Source of the DNA: Crocodylus rhombifer
Lineage: Eukaryota; Chordata; Crocodylia; Crocodylidae
Assembly: GCA_038503035.1 (NCBI GenBank)
Contig: JAVSML010018839.1
Coordinates: forward strand, 52,968-116,967
Reading direction: 5' to 3'
Length of the DNA: 64,000 bases
Shown: one piece after another, positions 43,140 to 55,572 of the stretch
Layout of the letters: each line of letters begins with the position of its first letter
How positions within the stretch are numbered: position 1 is the first letter of the stretch
Program-made: the position numbers and the translations under genes
Notes under the pieces: model-generated
What the model was told of the DNA's origin: nothing
The model's input: the letters and a program-made list of their open reading frames with translations, nothing else
The model's database searches: none

Positions 43140-43345
43140 GTGTTTAGTCCCAACCATGCTCTCTGCCCCTACAGCCTCCTGTGGCAATGAGTTCCTCAAG
43201 TTAACTCTGCAATGTGTCGAAGTCTGTCCCTTGTTCCTTTTAAACCTAACCCCCTGATAATTTCAGCAGGCACCTCCCAGGACTTGATGAGTAACGGTTC
43301 CCGAGTCACTTTATGCACACTCGTCTTGATTGTACAGTACTCTTT
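43140..43345 (-). mobile_element. Old LINE fragment (CR1/L3-like)
   Basis: The plus strand 'ggcaatgagttcctcaagtt', 'ctttaaacc'-type 'ccttttaaacctaaccccc' and 'gataatttcagcaggcacc' follow the reversed 3' region of a widespread old amniote CR1-type LINE. Confidence 0.55.
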
Positions 43346-44524
43346 CACACTTCAGTGCCACTCCCAAGGACCGAGGGCTGGATGGTCCTCTCACTCTCCG
43401 AGGGTTGCTCCATGGGCCTGCGTTGCAATGGCAGAGCTCCCCTGCATTGCTGCAGATGTGGGTACAGCTTGGCTCTTCCACTGCCTAGCAGCCTTACATT
43501 GCCATCTGCAAAGTCCTTCCACATCAAGGTGGACCTCTGGCCACGACCAGTGCTTAGGGCTCCTGTTGGGCAGCCAACAGCTCCAAAAAACCAAGCGGAG
43601 GTGCACAGTTGCCTATACACCCAAGGCAAGGATAAGGGCTTCAGGAATATAAGATCCAGTTACGGCTGTATCACACCACCAGAGCCGGGCTGCTCTATCC
43701 CTCCCCGGCTCCTGACGGCGCAAGGCTGAAGCAGCCGCCCGGGGTCCCCCTCGCCTCCGACGCCTACCGGTTTCTCAAGAAAAACACGCTAAGGAAATTT
43801 ATCTTGCATTCAATAATAAGCATAACCTCTGCCCCTCTCCCTAAACAAGCTGGGTCTCGGGCAGGATTAGCAGCAGCCTGGGCCCAGGCTTTCCCCCTGC
43901 TAGGATGCAGAACAAAGTTCACATTGACTCCAGGCTCGTCATCGGCTCTGAGGGTTGGCACCGGGGCTGTTTGCACAGGGTTATTGTCTCTCTTCCTCCC
44001 CCTTTACCACCCCTGGACATTGGCTGAGCCGTGCTGTTGGCTTCGCAAGCCCCGGTCCTCAGATGCACGGTGGCAGAAGTGGTTTTGGCTTCTCTAGAGC
44101 CTTTTCAGAGTCTCCCCCCCCCCTTCCTTTTCTCTTTACAGTCCCTGGCAGGCTGACAGGGAGGGAAAAGCTGTGCTCAAAGAGGTGAAGTAGTCATGCC
44201 TCTGCTCAGAGACACAGAAGCAGACAGGACCTCATTAAGCACTTCCTACTGCTCCAGCTCGAGCCAAGGGCAAGAGTCAGTGGACCCCACGCTGCCCTCG
44301 TTGTGCTACTCTGGGACCCCTTTGTCGGGGGAAGAGCTTGGGTGGCCAGAAGCTGGATGAGCCGGCTTTGACCCTAACCTGTCCATCATGCCAGGGGCAA
44401 GAGAAGTCATTGCTGGCAATCCTGAACCAACGGCCTGAGCTGGAGGGGGATTTCCATTGGGGCAAGTTAGAGTGCCCCCAAAAATGGCAGAGTTCAAATT
44501 GTGGATGGGAGGGCTGCCACACTC
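43346..44524. other. Unannotated, unique-looking DNA
   Basis: Overlapping frames (up to about 146 residues) on both strands, none with a domain. A C run lies at 44115-44123. Confidence 0.4.
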
Positions 44525-44708
44525 TTGAGCTATCTGGAACAAGCTCCCCGGAGAAGTTGTGGACTCTCCCTCCTTGGAGGTTTTTAAGATGCAGCTAGAC
44601 AAAGCCTTGGCTGGGATGATGCAGTTGGGGGATGCTACTCCTTGGAGCAGGGGGTTGGACTGGATGCGACCCCCTGAGGTCCCTTCCAGCCCTCGTTGTC
44701 GATGATTT
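44525..44708 (+). mobile_element. CR1 LINE terminal fragment
   Basis: Plus-strand 'ggaggtttttaagatgcagc', 'cttggctgggatgatgcagt' and the tail 'cagccctcgttgtcgatga'. Confidence 0.93.
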
Positions 44709-45496
44709 TATCTAACCACATGGCAGGTGGTATCTTCACTACCCACCCCACCACTCACACAGCCACCACTGCAAAAATTGGCTGGAAGGACTGGACACGG
44801 TCTGCTCAGACTCCTCTACCACTGCTGGGGCAAGCTCACTGCCGTGCGCTGGGATTGCTGCCTTGCATCTTAGCAAAATGGGCTGCCTCCCACCCCTGCT
44901 GCGATCACACCTGGTCTGGACAAACACTGCACACATCGAATGCATTCAGGGTCTTGGAAATGTTCGGGTCACTTATCATCCTTATAAAGTTACTTATCCA
45001 GGCACACATCCCTAGTCCCTGTTCTTTGCTAGGACCATGAGTCAATATGCTAGAAGACAGTCTCTTCCTAGAGGTTTTCTGGTTACCCAGAGAACTGCTG
45101 GGGAACAAGTACAATCCCTGTCCTCTCCCTATTTTAAGCTCAGTTTTGGTAGAGCCAATCAACAGCAGACCGGGACTCGGGAGACCCGGAGGTTAGATGT
45201 TGCATCTCCATTTTATAGAGCATGTTTGAATGGAAACCCTGACAGGTGCGAGTTCCCTCCACTGCTCAGGCTACAATTTCCTCATTGCAGCCACATGAAT
45301 TGGGGTTTCCACAAACTGGAAGAATCTCCCTGACTTCCAGGATGCATCTGGACACTCAAAAGGGAGACGACAAAGGATCATGGGAAAAATTAATCCATCA
45401 GGGAGTTTGGCTTATAGGAAAGAATGTGGGATTAGCTTTCCAAACTCAGCTCCCAAAAGGCAGTGCCCTGCAGCAGGGAACTGTCCTTAGTAAGGC
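44709..45496. other. Unannotated
   Basis: Nothing recognised. Confidence 0.4.
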
Positions 45497-45855
45497 ACCA
45501 TATCTTCCCGCCTACAACACACCCCTGAATAAGACACGCACTTTGTCTTTGAAAGGCAGAATGAAGAAAAGTGAAGATCTTTCCTTGCAAATATTGGTAA
45601 GTGGCAGTAACTAAATGAGTAGCAGCTCCTGCAGGATGAGCCTCTGCTGCAGGAAACAGAAAGAGTCCAGAGCCAGCAGCTAGGCAATCCCATGTGCAGG
45701 CCCCCAGCATTACTTTTCCTTTCCCCCAGCAGATGTGGAAACTGCTCTTACCATATTTCTTCACTTACCATGCACACTTATAATGCTTGGCAACTGAATG
45801 TTGGAGAAAAGATGCACGCTGTTTGCGAGGAAATGTGGTAATTGTTTGGCTAGCG
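45497..45855 (+). mobile_element. MITE with CATATTTACT/TATAACGCGCACC-type ends
   Basis: Blocks 'aacacacccctgaataagac', 'tttgtctttgaaaggcagaa' and later 'ttaccatatttcttcactta' follow the same order as in 59788-60097. The right end is eroded. Confidence 0.65.
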
Positions 45856-46079
45856 TGCGCTGCAGCAGGCATGTTGTGACCCATGAATTTGGCTTGCTTT
45901 TCCACACTCCTGTTGGAAGAGTTACCCAGAGAAAATCAGAGCCTTTCCCATCATGAATGATTGTTTCATGAGGAAGGCATATGAGCACAGGTTGATCCCA
46001 GCAGCAAGGGTATTTTTTCCTCTTATTCCGGGTCCAAAAATCATATTACCACCTGTATGCCTGAGTTATTCCCACACAC
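45856..46079. other. Unannotated
   Basis: Nothing recognised. Confidence 0.4.
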
Positions 46080-46838
46080 TGGGCATGCCTACACATGCTA
46101 TTAATTTGAAGTAGACTTGCCGCACAGTACAAACACTGAGCTGTAAGCCTACCGGGGAAGCACATCTATACGTGCTCCCTCTTGGGAGCAGATTTGCTCC
46201 CACTCTGCTGTGCCCCTTTGCAATAGTCAGGGAGAGCTCCAGGCTCCCACTGGATGCTAGCGCAAGGGCTGGTAGGGAGCACAGGGCCAGGAGACAGCTC
46301 TCTCCTGGCCCCGTGCACATTGGGAAGGGTCCTGATGTGCACTGGGCAGGATAGCAGTTGCTGCAGAGTTATCTCACCCCATGCACATGGGGACAAATCC
46401 TGTGTGCAGTAGGGCTTCCCTGTGCAGCCTGGGGCTGTCTGGGACCTGTCCTGGTCTCTGGCAGGTCCCGTCCACTCTGGGCTGAATGGGGAAGTCTTCT
46501 CATGCAGGGAGCTCTTGGCCCCGCTCCCTGATTAGCGTGGGGGCTGACACACTGCCCCAGTGCCCGGCAGCTGCCTGCTGTTAGGGTAGGCTCTGGGCCA
46601 GGACAAGTTCCCCCTACCCCAGGAGCAGGCAGCTCCAGGCCCCAGCTCTGCAACTGGAGTCAGGGTTGGGACATTGCCCCCGGTCCCCGGGAGTTGCCTG
46701 CTGCTGGGGCAACTCCCGGTCAGCATTTGCAAGTAGCAAATTAACTGCACGTGCAGTAAGTGTCTGCACGTGTAGATGGTGACACTTTACTGTGCAATTA
46801 GGCAACTACCCGCTAAAGCATCTTGTGTTGATGCGCCC
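46080..46838. mobile_element. Enlarged MITE with internal tandem duplication
   Basis: The left end gggcatgcctacac and right end, inverted, gggcgcatcaacac are the terminal repeats of the 39962 family. The flanks share 'act'. An internal hairpin 'tgggagcagatttgctccca' near 46184 parallels the palindrome at 40189. Unlike the short copies, this one has about 500 GC-rich bases in the middle. There a segment of roughly 120 bases is present twice (46504-46610 against 46625-46720). Confidence 0.65.
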
Positions 46839-49220
46839 ACTCCAGGGTATCGAATAGTGCAAAGCAACAGGCTACTTTTCAACTTGATGCTACCAGTTTG
46901 TTTCTAAGCCTTCTCCTAGCAATGCCAGGAAAAACCTCTTCCCTGCCAAGAGCTATTGGAGTTTGTTGCAATGAGTTTGCTGTGTCTCTGCCCTATTCAT
47001 AACAAGCAGATATCGACAGTCAAAAAAACACCATCAATGTTGATACCGGTTGGCTGCCTCCTTCCGTCCTATCCTTCAGCTTTCCAGTCTTTCTGTTCAG
47101 GCTTTTATGCCGAGTATCTGAGCATCACTGAGTATCTTCCAGGCACTCTTTCAGCAACAAGACTGGTTATCATCATTGAGTGATTTTCTTGGCTCTCTCA
47201 TGGTGGCGGAGCTGAAACCGTTCTTTCGCTAGCAGATATGGTTGGACCAGCTCAGGAGAGATGCACAGCCACTGGGGCAGCGTTGGGAAAGCTCATCCTG
47301 CCACAGCCCGTACTGAACCTCTCCATGGATAAATAAAGACCCGCTGCCTCCAGGACTGTCAAACCATCACCTTTCATGAGTGTTGCAATTTTCTTTTAAG
47401 CCGGAGGAGCTGTGGACAAGCACTGCTGGCAGTGGAAAAGCCACGCCAGGCCAGACAGCGGAGATGAAAAAGCTCTCCAAAATATGGCTTCCATTCATGC
47501 GATTCCGGGAAATCGACCCAGCCTCCTCCCAGGGCTCGAACGGGCCAAGCTAAAAAACAAGGTTGTTTACCAAGGCGCCGCTGTGCTCCACATCGAAGGA
47601 CTGGCGCGAGGCACAGTTCGACCAGGACTACAGCTGCACTGTGGAGCATGAATCTAATCAGGACGTTTCCACCCCTGGGCAGAAAATCAGTTGCCCTGCT
47701 TCACTCACACACCCTGATTTTGGAGGGTGGGTTTTTGAGGAACAGGTGCATGATGTATGTGAAAATGCAGTAATAGGAAGGGTTACTGCTAGCGATAAAC
47801 TGCTTTGAGAAGTCCTTAGCATCCCGATTTCTGGAGGGGGTTAAAAGCTGCAGCTCCCATAGACATGAATGGGTGCTAAGACCTCTCAGTAATTAATCCA
47901 TTGGTCTCAAAGCCTGAAAGGACAATTGCGATCACCCAGTCTGACGCCCCACCTTTTCCTTGCCCAACCATCATAACATTTCCTTGAGCAAGCCTTGCAA
48001 CGGAGCGAGGGCAGGTATTTTTTTTTTAAGGGAAGCATCCCGTTTTGATTTATGGCTTCAAATACTGGAGGCTCCTTCAGGAAAACAAGCCGCGGATTTC
48101 TGTGAAAAAACTATTGCCATCTCGTTATTGGAAATGGTGGCAGGGGAACTCCATCAAGTGGGTGAAGTATGCGCATAAATCTGTATGCTTCATTATTCCT
48201 AAAAAAAAAAGAAAAAGAAGAGAGATGGAGGAATGAAAACAACTTTTTGTAATGTGGTAAAATCTGGGAAAACAGGCACCAAACTCTCAATAATTCAAAG
48301 CAGTTGTAGGAGATTGGAGCCCATAAGCCATAAATGACTAAAACATGTCCCTGCATTTCAGATTATGAAAAAGATATTAGAGGTGGGGTTTTTGAGGGAG
48401 TGGGGGTTTCCTCCCTCTCTCTCTTTTTAATGGGATTTGATGTCATGCCAGAATATCAGAGTTTGGTGTCTCTCTCTCTCTTTTTTTGTAAATGGTTCAG
48501 CTCTGCCAAACATGCTCATGAATGTAATTTTCTACAAAAATACTCTGCCTTAGGGGGGAAAAATAATACAGAAATTACTCATGTTACGAAGCATGTAAAT
48601 CTTTGCTCTATTTAAAAAATAAAACATGATTTGCTCAGTGAGCAGGTAGGTATTTCCCAGGAGCGAATGATCCTTTGTACATGAATGAGTTCTAATTATT
48701 ATTATTGTTATTTTAATGTTCTCATCGGATTCTGCATCAGCAAACCCTGCCCAGCTCCAGAGTGGCGGTGCATTCACAGAGCTACTGATTCCTGATAGCA
48801 CTGTATGAGGATAATTGGCTGTTTTCGAAAACTTCAGGGGCCTGAAGTTTGCAAATTTTAGGCCATTTTTGGAAATGTATGGCTCGGACTGTGCTAGTGG
48901 AAAGTGATACCTCCATTTGTCTTCACCAGACCCTTAGAGAAGTGGAGTATGAGTTGTTGGTGCATGTTTAAAGCTCACAGCCTCGATGCAAATGGCAGAT
49001 AGAGTCCTCCATGAAGTCACCCACCTAACTCACATCATGACAGGGTTGTGCTTTGAATATACCACCACATTTCCAAATACATTGGCTCTACGCAGAGAGA
49101 AGTGCCTTTATTATTGTTGTCATTACATTAAGGATCTGGGCCCCAGTGGATCGATGACTTTGCAGACAGGTCAAGGACAGTCCTTGCTGCAGAGAGCTAC
49201 CAAGGTATGGGACAGATGAT
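46839..49220. other. Unannotated, unique-looking DNA
   Basis: No repeat family is recognised over 2.3 kb apart from short T or A runs (48020-48029, 48201-48210) and CT repeats (48415-48426, 48469-48482). Low repeat content makes this one of the quietest stretches in the window. No exon can be supported. Confidence 0.45.
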
Positions 49221-49385
49221 CTCATAGAAAATGAGGGTTGGAAGGGGCCACAGGAGGTCTTCAGGTCCAACAGGGCCATCCCCAACGACATCCCAGTCAA
49301 GGCTTTGTCTAGCCAGGTCTTAAAAACCTCCAAGGATGGAGACTGCACCACCTCTCTGGCTAACTTGTTTCAGTGCTTTACTAAG
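49221..49385 (-). mobile_element. CR1 LINE terminal fragment
   Basis: The plus strand runs 'catagaaaatgagggttgga' to 'ctaacttgtttcagtgcttt'. Confidence 0.92.
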
Positions 49386-49812
49386 ATGCCCCAAATGAGT
49401 GAAAACAGCCAAACCCAGCCAATATGTATTGTGAGCATGCTTCCATCCTGGCTCATGTGCTCATTTTGCAATTGGTCCACCAAGCATCATGAGCCGGAGA
49501 TACAATGTACTGAAAACAGGCTTGCACCCTCCAGCGATCCCTTCCACATTCAACTTTGAATCCAGTGCATCGGACAGCAGGTCAACGGTGGTGTCAATGT
49601 AAGTCGGCTCAGATCCCTTTAAAGAGAAGATCGAGGGTAGTAGCAGCTGTGGGCCAAATCTGGCATGATGTAATAAGGGGAGATGAGAAATAGGGTGAAG
49701 AGAATAATGCAATCCCTGAAATAGCAGTTTAAGACCATCGCCCTTGATGCGATTCCTTGGTACTACAATTACAGATCAAGTTGTCCCCAGCAATATGTTA
49801 GGAATAACAATA
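49386..49812. other. Unannotated
   Basis: Nothing recognised. Confidence 0.4.
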
Positions 49813-49957
49813 ATTGCTCCAAATCTCCAGCTTTGGAGGTTTTTAAGACCTGGCTATACAAAACCCTGTCTGGGATGATGTAGCTGAGGATGGTCCAGCC
49901 ATAGACTAGATGTGACCTCCTGCGGTCCCCAACAACCCTCATTTCCTGCGATGCTAT
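49813..49957 (+). mobile_element. CR1 LINE terminal fragment
   Basis: Plus-strand 'tggaggtttttaagacctgg' to 'caaccctcatttcctgcgat'. Confidence 0.92.
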
Positions 49958-50397
49958 TGCCCTGATGCAAGAGCTCTCCATAGGTCTCATAGCAAACCTG
50001 ACAGCTAGGAACAATCCTATAATGGGTCAGGGTGATGCCCTATTTCTCCGGCACTCTAACGAGTCCCAAATAGCGCATTATTCCTGGCAATGACATTACT
50101 GCGACACACACAGAGCCAAATTAATCTTGCTTAACATCTTTTATTGATCTGACACTATAGTTGGGTGGGATTTTCACCAAGACTTGGGGCAGATCTGGCA
50201 AAGAGGCAGAGGCAGCCTAAGCTAAATGCCAGGTCAAGCAATCACTTTGGTTTAACTCCACTGTATTGGTGAAAAAGGTCCCTTAAAAAGGTGGGGTCGG
50301 GGGAGGAGAAACACAACTTGAATTGGCTTCCAGGTTGTGCCAAGCAAAGAACTAGTCCAAGGACATTACAGGAACCAGGCATAAAACCACCAGCCAA
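49958..50397. other. Unannotated
   Basis: Nothing recognised. Confidence 0.4.
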
Positions 50398-50695
50398 GGA
50401 TGGAGCTGGACTGGTCTCAGTGGGGGCAGATGAGAGAACAAGAAGCAATGGGCTCAAGCTGCAGCATGGGAAGTTGAGGTTGGATATTAGGAAAAACTCT
50501 CTCACGAGGAGGGTGATGAAGCACTGAGACAGGTTACCTAGAGAGGTGGTGACGTCTCCATCCTTAGAGATGTTGAAGACCCGGGTAGACAAAGCCTTGG
50601 CTGGGATGATGTAGTTGAGGTTGGGCCTGCTTCGAGGAGGTTGGACTAGATGTGACCTCCTGAGCTCCCTTCCCACCCTCCTTGTCTATCTTCTT
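50398..50695 (+). mobile_element. CR1 LINE 3' fragment
   Basis: Plus-strand 'gatggagctggactggtctc' to 'ttcccaccctccttgtctat'. Confidence 0.94.
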
Positions 50696-51582
50696 CTCCA
50701 GTTGTGTGCTCAGTGCAGCTGGGCTGGGGCCAGGTAGTCAGGAACTACCAGCTGAATGATGAACATATTCCTCGTAATGAAGCATTAACCCCTGAAGGGC
50801 ACAGATCTGGTGGAGAGAATGTGGGGGGGCCCATGCCCCAGGGTACCAACCAGGATCTAGCCCTGCCTACTCTGAGCAGGCCTCGGGTGCAAGTACAGGA
50901 TGGTGTCACAAAGCCCAGCCATGCATTTGGAAAAAGCTGCTCTCCCATTATCAGAGGCAGGAAAGGTTTCTGAGCCAAGGCTGCCAGCTCTCTGCAAGTA
51001 CCCTCGTGCCCTAACACATGACCACCCTTTTATCCCCTGAGGCAATAAGTGTCCTGTGAGGGAGAAAGGAGCTGTAATATGGGTCCCCCTAGCATTGCTT
51101 TCTCATCGTTGCTAGGCGATGTGCCAGACCAGGACTGCATGAATCGATCCGCACCCCCCTTTCTTTACAAAGAAAGAAAGAGGAGGTAGTGACTTGTTAT
51201 AAATGATGAACAATAGGCTATGGCTCTTAAAGCTATTTAGTGTGCTATGCCAACCTAGCAACCTATAAATAACCATAATACATGCCTAATGGCCAAGTCC
51301 CCGAGGAGCTTTGCCCTCTCTAATGAAGCTTTCCTGCCGACTTCCTTGAGGAGGGGATTTGTTTTCACTTCCTTTCCCTTCCCAGCCAGAGGAACGGAGC
51401 GCAAATCTCATCTGCAGCCTCTGCCCTGGCAAAAAGGAGGGCAATACGATGGGCATCCTTGTGTGTTCCCCAATAAGCCTGACACCATCCCAAACCTCTC
51501 AAACTTTCTGACCCTTTGCACACCCAGCATCGTGCTTCTCCAACAGCCACCTGTGTTAGGACCTCCATGACTGCACTGGGAC
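50696..51582. other. Unannotated
   Basis: Nothing recognised. Confidence 0.4.
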
Positions 51583-51690
51583 TATCTGGGATGATGTAGT
51601 TGGGGCTGGTCCTGCTTGGAGCAGGGGCTTGGACTAGATGTGACCGCCCGAGGTCCCTTCCAACTCTCATTTTCTGTGATTTCTATGCTA
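51583..51690 (+). mobile_element. CR1 LINE terminal fragment
   Basis: Plus-strand 'ctgggatgatgtagttgggg' to 'ctctcattttctgtgatttc'. Confidence 0.92.
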
Positions 51691-53736
51691 TAGTGCACAC
51701 CACCTCACCCCAACCTTGCCTGCCTTCCAACCCTTTGGAGACTCTTCTCTTTCTGCCTCCCGCCCCCCTCCATCTTCGAGATCGGGATCAGTCCCACTCT
51801 CACGCCGCGAAGTAACACCAGGGCTGTCTGGTCTCTCCACACTCAGCTCCTTGAGGGGTAAGTTTGGTCCTCCTGGTTTTATACATGTGGGGATAGCCCA
51901 ACACAGGGGAAGGTGACGATTTCAGACCGAGGCTTGTAGTCGAGGTTCAACTGATAATAAAAATGGCCGGGCCCTAAGCAAGCAGGTAATAAATGACCTG
52001 TTTTTTAGTGATTTATAAAGAGTTAACAAATGGATTAATAGCAGCGATAAGCCTGTTACTGCCACGAATGTGAGTAGCATGCGATATGGAAGTCTATAAA
52101 TACATCAATAGAAGGTGTTTAACAAGGTTGCAACGAACCCCATGTCCCATTGCACTCTATTACAGCTTTCTCGCTCTCTATAAAGTATTCACCCACCGTG
52201 CCCTAGCACAAAGTATGACCAGTCAGTTGCTACAGGGCTGGATTACAGCCCAGGCTGAGGTTTCACTGTTTTGAGTCTATGAAACCATTTGTCTCTTGTT
52301 ATAATCCAAGACTCCCTACGGCTACGAAAAAAAAAGAAAAAGCCACAAAGAAAGAGAATATGTTTGATGAAGACACGATGATCTTTCTTCTGGCTGGACC
52401 GACCACAAGCTGTTTATTTATTTATTGAAGTTTAAAAATGACAAATAAAAAAAAGAAAGAGGAGAAGTCCACTCCAAGCTCCGAGACACCCTAACACTTC
52501 ATTAATAACACACCGATATCCCAATAGCATGACAACCATCGTTTCAACGGGAACTCGGTGCAATATAAATCCATGCCACCTCTTCATTGTTATGGGAAAC
52601 ATCTTTTGGGCCATCTGCAAGAACCCGAGCAAACAGATTTTTTCCTTCTGGGCTGCTCCCTTATATTCCACGTATCTTAGTTCTGTCTTTTCCAAAAAGC
52701 CTCCTTCTGCTCCCCCATGCCATTTTCTTAGACAGACGTGCCAGGGAGTGGAAGCTCTCTAGTTCTCCATACTTGGCACAGAAACAACCAGCTCATGGCT
52801 GCCTGAGAGCTTGCAGTAGCATAAATAGGTGCTTTTGTTTTTTGGGAAACACGGAAAGGAAAATGTATAATAAGTCAACCGGATTCCCATACAAGCCTTG
52901 CTCATTCGTCCATAAAGACAATGATTAAAAACACAAGTTGGCTGTGTCAGCTCAAAATTTTGGAGAAGTTCATCTAACAGATATTCTGCTGGGAAGAGAG
53001 TTGCCCAGCATGTCAGAGTCTCTTGGCAATGGCCCGGAGATGCAGGAAATGAGTGCAGAGAGAGCTCACAACGCAGTGGAGGTTCAGTTCATGCCAAGCA
53101 ATCAAATGAAAGCCAAACGTGGCTGGACATTCTGGAAAAAATCACCTCCACCGAAAACTTGGAAGAAACAGGGCTGAGGCAACCAGAGCAAGATTGACCC
53201 AGCTCCTATCACCTCCGTGTCAAACGCAGGGCACAGAAAGGGCAAATTCCCAGGTGTAAAGAGGGTTCATGGGCCAGGGTGGACATGCAAGGCTATAAAC
53301 ACCCCTTGATCTACTGCAGAGCTCCCGCTGATGTCATTGGGATGAATCCAAGGCTGGAATCTGGTCCTGATGTAGTAACAAAATGTGGAGAAGTTATTAT
53401 GTATTATTCACCGAGTATCACATTGTTCCATTCGGCCTTACTCACTGGGAAACGTCTTGTCCCCTTTCGGGACGCCAATGCTTCTCCCTTTGTTTTCCTC
53501 CCTTTCCTCGCGCCTCCACCTCATTCTCGCTCTGCATTTGCTTGGCATATCCCAGCCTGAAGGCTCCTGAATAGCAGCAGAGGAGTTAGTGCTCACATAA
53601 GCAGCCCGTTCTTTAGAGTTAACGCCCCGCTCAGAGTAAGGCAGCACGGAGCAGTCTTAAGTTGCGTCTACACAGGGTGCTGCGGTTTACAGCCAAATGA
53701 TCTCATGGTGGCATTGGAAGTAGATTCATGGTGATA
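51691..53736. other. Unannotated; AT-rich repeat-like block at about 51955-52130
   Basis: 51955-52130 carries 'aataaatgacctg', 'gatttataaagagttaac' and 'ctataaatacatcaatag', a pattern seen in old AT-rich DNA elements, but no ends were identified. The remainder shows no family or exon. Confidence 0.4.
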
Positions 53737-53744
53737 TCATAGAG
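53737..53744. repeat. Target site duplication of hAT element, left
   Basis: TCATAGAG, matched by CCATAGAG at 54477-54484 (7 of 8). Confidence 0.75.
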
Positions 53745-54476
53745 TAGGCCTGTATGAATAGGGAAGCACTTGATTCTGATTCGGCTGATTCAAAGGACAG
53801 TGATTCAATTTGGACCGAAGTTTGGAAGATTCAGCAGCGATTTGGAGGGGTTCGGCCATAGACTATAATGGGGAATCACTGAACTACCTGTAACTTTGTC
53901 ATTTTTCGGCAGATTTGGATGAAATCAGAAGGGATGGTAGCCTTTTCTGAGGGCATGATGCCTGCCAAGTTTCAAGGAGATAGATGCAGGGGGTTTTGTA
54001 AAAATATAGCTCAAACTGCTGAAAGCAAAACTCGTGGCACTTGTGTGTGTTAAGGCAGATTTGGATGAAAACAGCAGGGATGGCAGCCTGTGACAGGGGG
54101 CCTTCCCGGTGCCAATCTCTGCCTGCCCATCTGTTCCTGGGACAGTCATCCGCCCCTCTTTTGCTCTGGCAGAAGCTGCTCACAAAAGGGACAAACAGGC
54201 TGCAGACAGAAGCTTAAACGCTGTTTCTACATCCCTCCCCCAGAGCACTGTGATTGGAAGGGGACTCAGGGAAAGATCACAGTCACTGGTCAGCTACAGA
54301 TGTATGTCTTTCCCTAACTGCTCCCTCGCCCTCTCCTCAGTTTCTGTTCCCCTGAAAGATTGCCTTCTGAATCGATTCAAAGGGTTTTTTTGGTTTCCCA
54401 ATTTGATTCAGATACAGTGATTCAGCCTCCAAATTGGGCTGAATTGAATCGGCGACTGAAGCTTCACACATCCCTA
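53745..54476 (+). mobile_element. Non-autonomous hAT-type element, complete
   Basis: This 732-bp element starts taggcctgtatgaa. Its end, inverted, reads tagggatgtgtgaa. The 8-bp flanking duplication with one mismatch supports hAT. A block containing 'ggcagatttggatgaaa' and 'agggatgg' occurs twice (53908 and 54055). No transposase frame is present. A truncated, reversed copy lies at 38195-38649. Confidence 0.8.
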
Positions 54477-54613
54477 CCATAGAGCTCTGCCTGCAGTTAT
54501 TAAAAAGTATTTTTGGGTCAGTTAACCCATACAGATTTCCTTGCTAGTGGCAGCTGTGTCCATACTGGTGCATGATACTACATTGTCCTTGGCACATGTA
54601 TTCCAAGATAGTT

Positions 54614-55572
54614 CAGTAGGGGTCAGCAAAAATGTCTGGGGGGCTGGGGCACATGACTGGTAAGGAGAAGCTGAGGGAACTGGGCTCATTTAGTCTGCAG
54701 AAGAGAAGACCAAGGGGGATTGAATAGCAGCCGCCACCTCCCTGCAGGGGGGCTGTGAAGAGGATGGAGCTGGGCTGTTCTCAGTGGGGGCAGATGACAG
54801 GACAAGAAGCAATGGGCTCAAACTGCAGCAAGGGAAGTTGAGGTTGGATATTAGGAAAAACTCTCTTACTAGGAAGGTGGTGAAGTACTGGAAGGGTTAC
54901 CTAGGGAGGCGGTAGAGTCTCCATCCTTGGAGGTGTTTAAGACCCAGCTACACAAAGCCTTGTCTGGGATGATGTAATTGGGGCTGGTCCTGCTTGGAGC
55001 AGGGGTTGGACTAGATGTGACCCCCTGAGGTCCCTTCCATCCCTCATTTTCTATGATTCTAAGAAACTGTTATTCCAGACTTTCTGTAGGCTCAGGAAGA
55101 CAAAGTACCTGTTGCACACAATTCCTGTTTTCAAGGTTTTCTCTGGTGTGCGAGACCTAGAAACTCACCTTCTATTTAAAAGAAATAGATGGTGATAAGG
55201 CAGAACCTGAATGTGCCGGCAGAGTCAAGGACCTGCACTGAGTAGTCAAATGGTTATCAAATTTAGATATTAATCTATGAATGTTGTAATCCTAAAATGT
55301 TATATGAAAGTAGTAGTACTTTTGAGCAATGTGGATCCAGCCAACAGGTCAGGACCTGGAGAGTGGAAGGTGGCCAACCAGCAGCAGATGTGTCGTAGGT
55401 GACAAGGGTGGCATGTAGTAGATCAGTGAAGGGACAAGCAGCACAGCAGCAGACAGCGCAGAGGGTGGAAAGCAGAGCAGAAAATCAGGCAGGGGAAGAA
55501 GATTAGAGTGGCACTTGGGGAATGTGAGGGGTTAATTTCTGACACACTGGCCAAAAAGGTTGGCCCCCACTG
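54614..55572. mobile_element. Probable non-autonomous hAT element split by CR1
   Basis: The left end cagtaggggtcagcaaaaatg and the inverted right end cagtgggggccaacctttttgg are similar hAT-style termini. A CR1 occupies 54655-55067. I could not match flanking duplications (agatagtt against gtctacat), so the pairing of the two ends is inference. Confidence 0.5.
54655..55067 (+). mobile_element. CR1 LINE 3' fragment nested in hAT
   Basis: Plus-strand copy from 'gactggtaaggagaagctga' through the ORF2 end and 3' untranslated region to 'ctcattttctatgattctaa'. Confidence 0.94.

Noticed and set aside
43212..43729. Frames of 138-146 residues
   Set aside because: The first part overlaps an old LINE fragment, and no domain is seen in the rest.
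46166..46805. Series of minus-strand frames
   Set aside because: They lie inside the enlarged MITE and reflect its GC-rich duplicated core.
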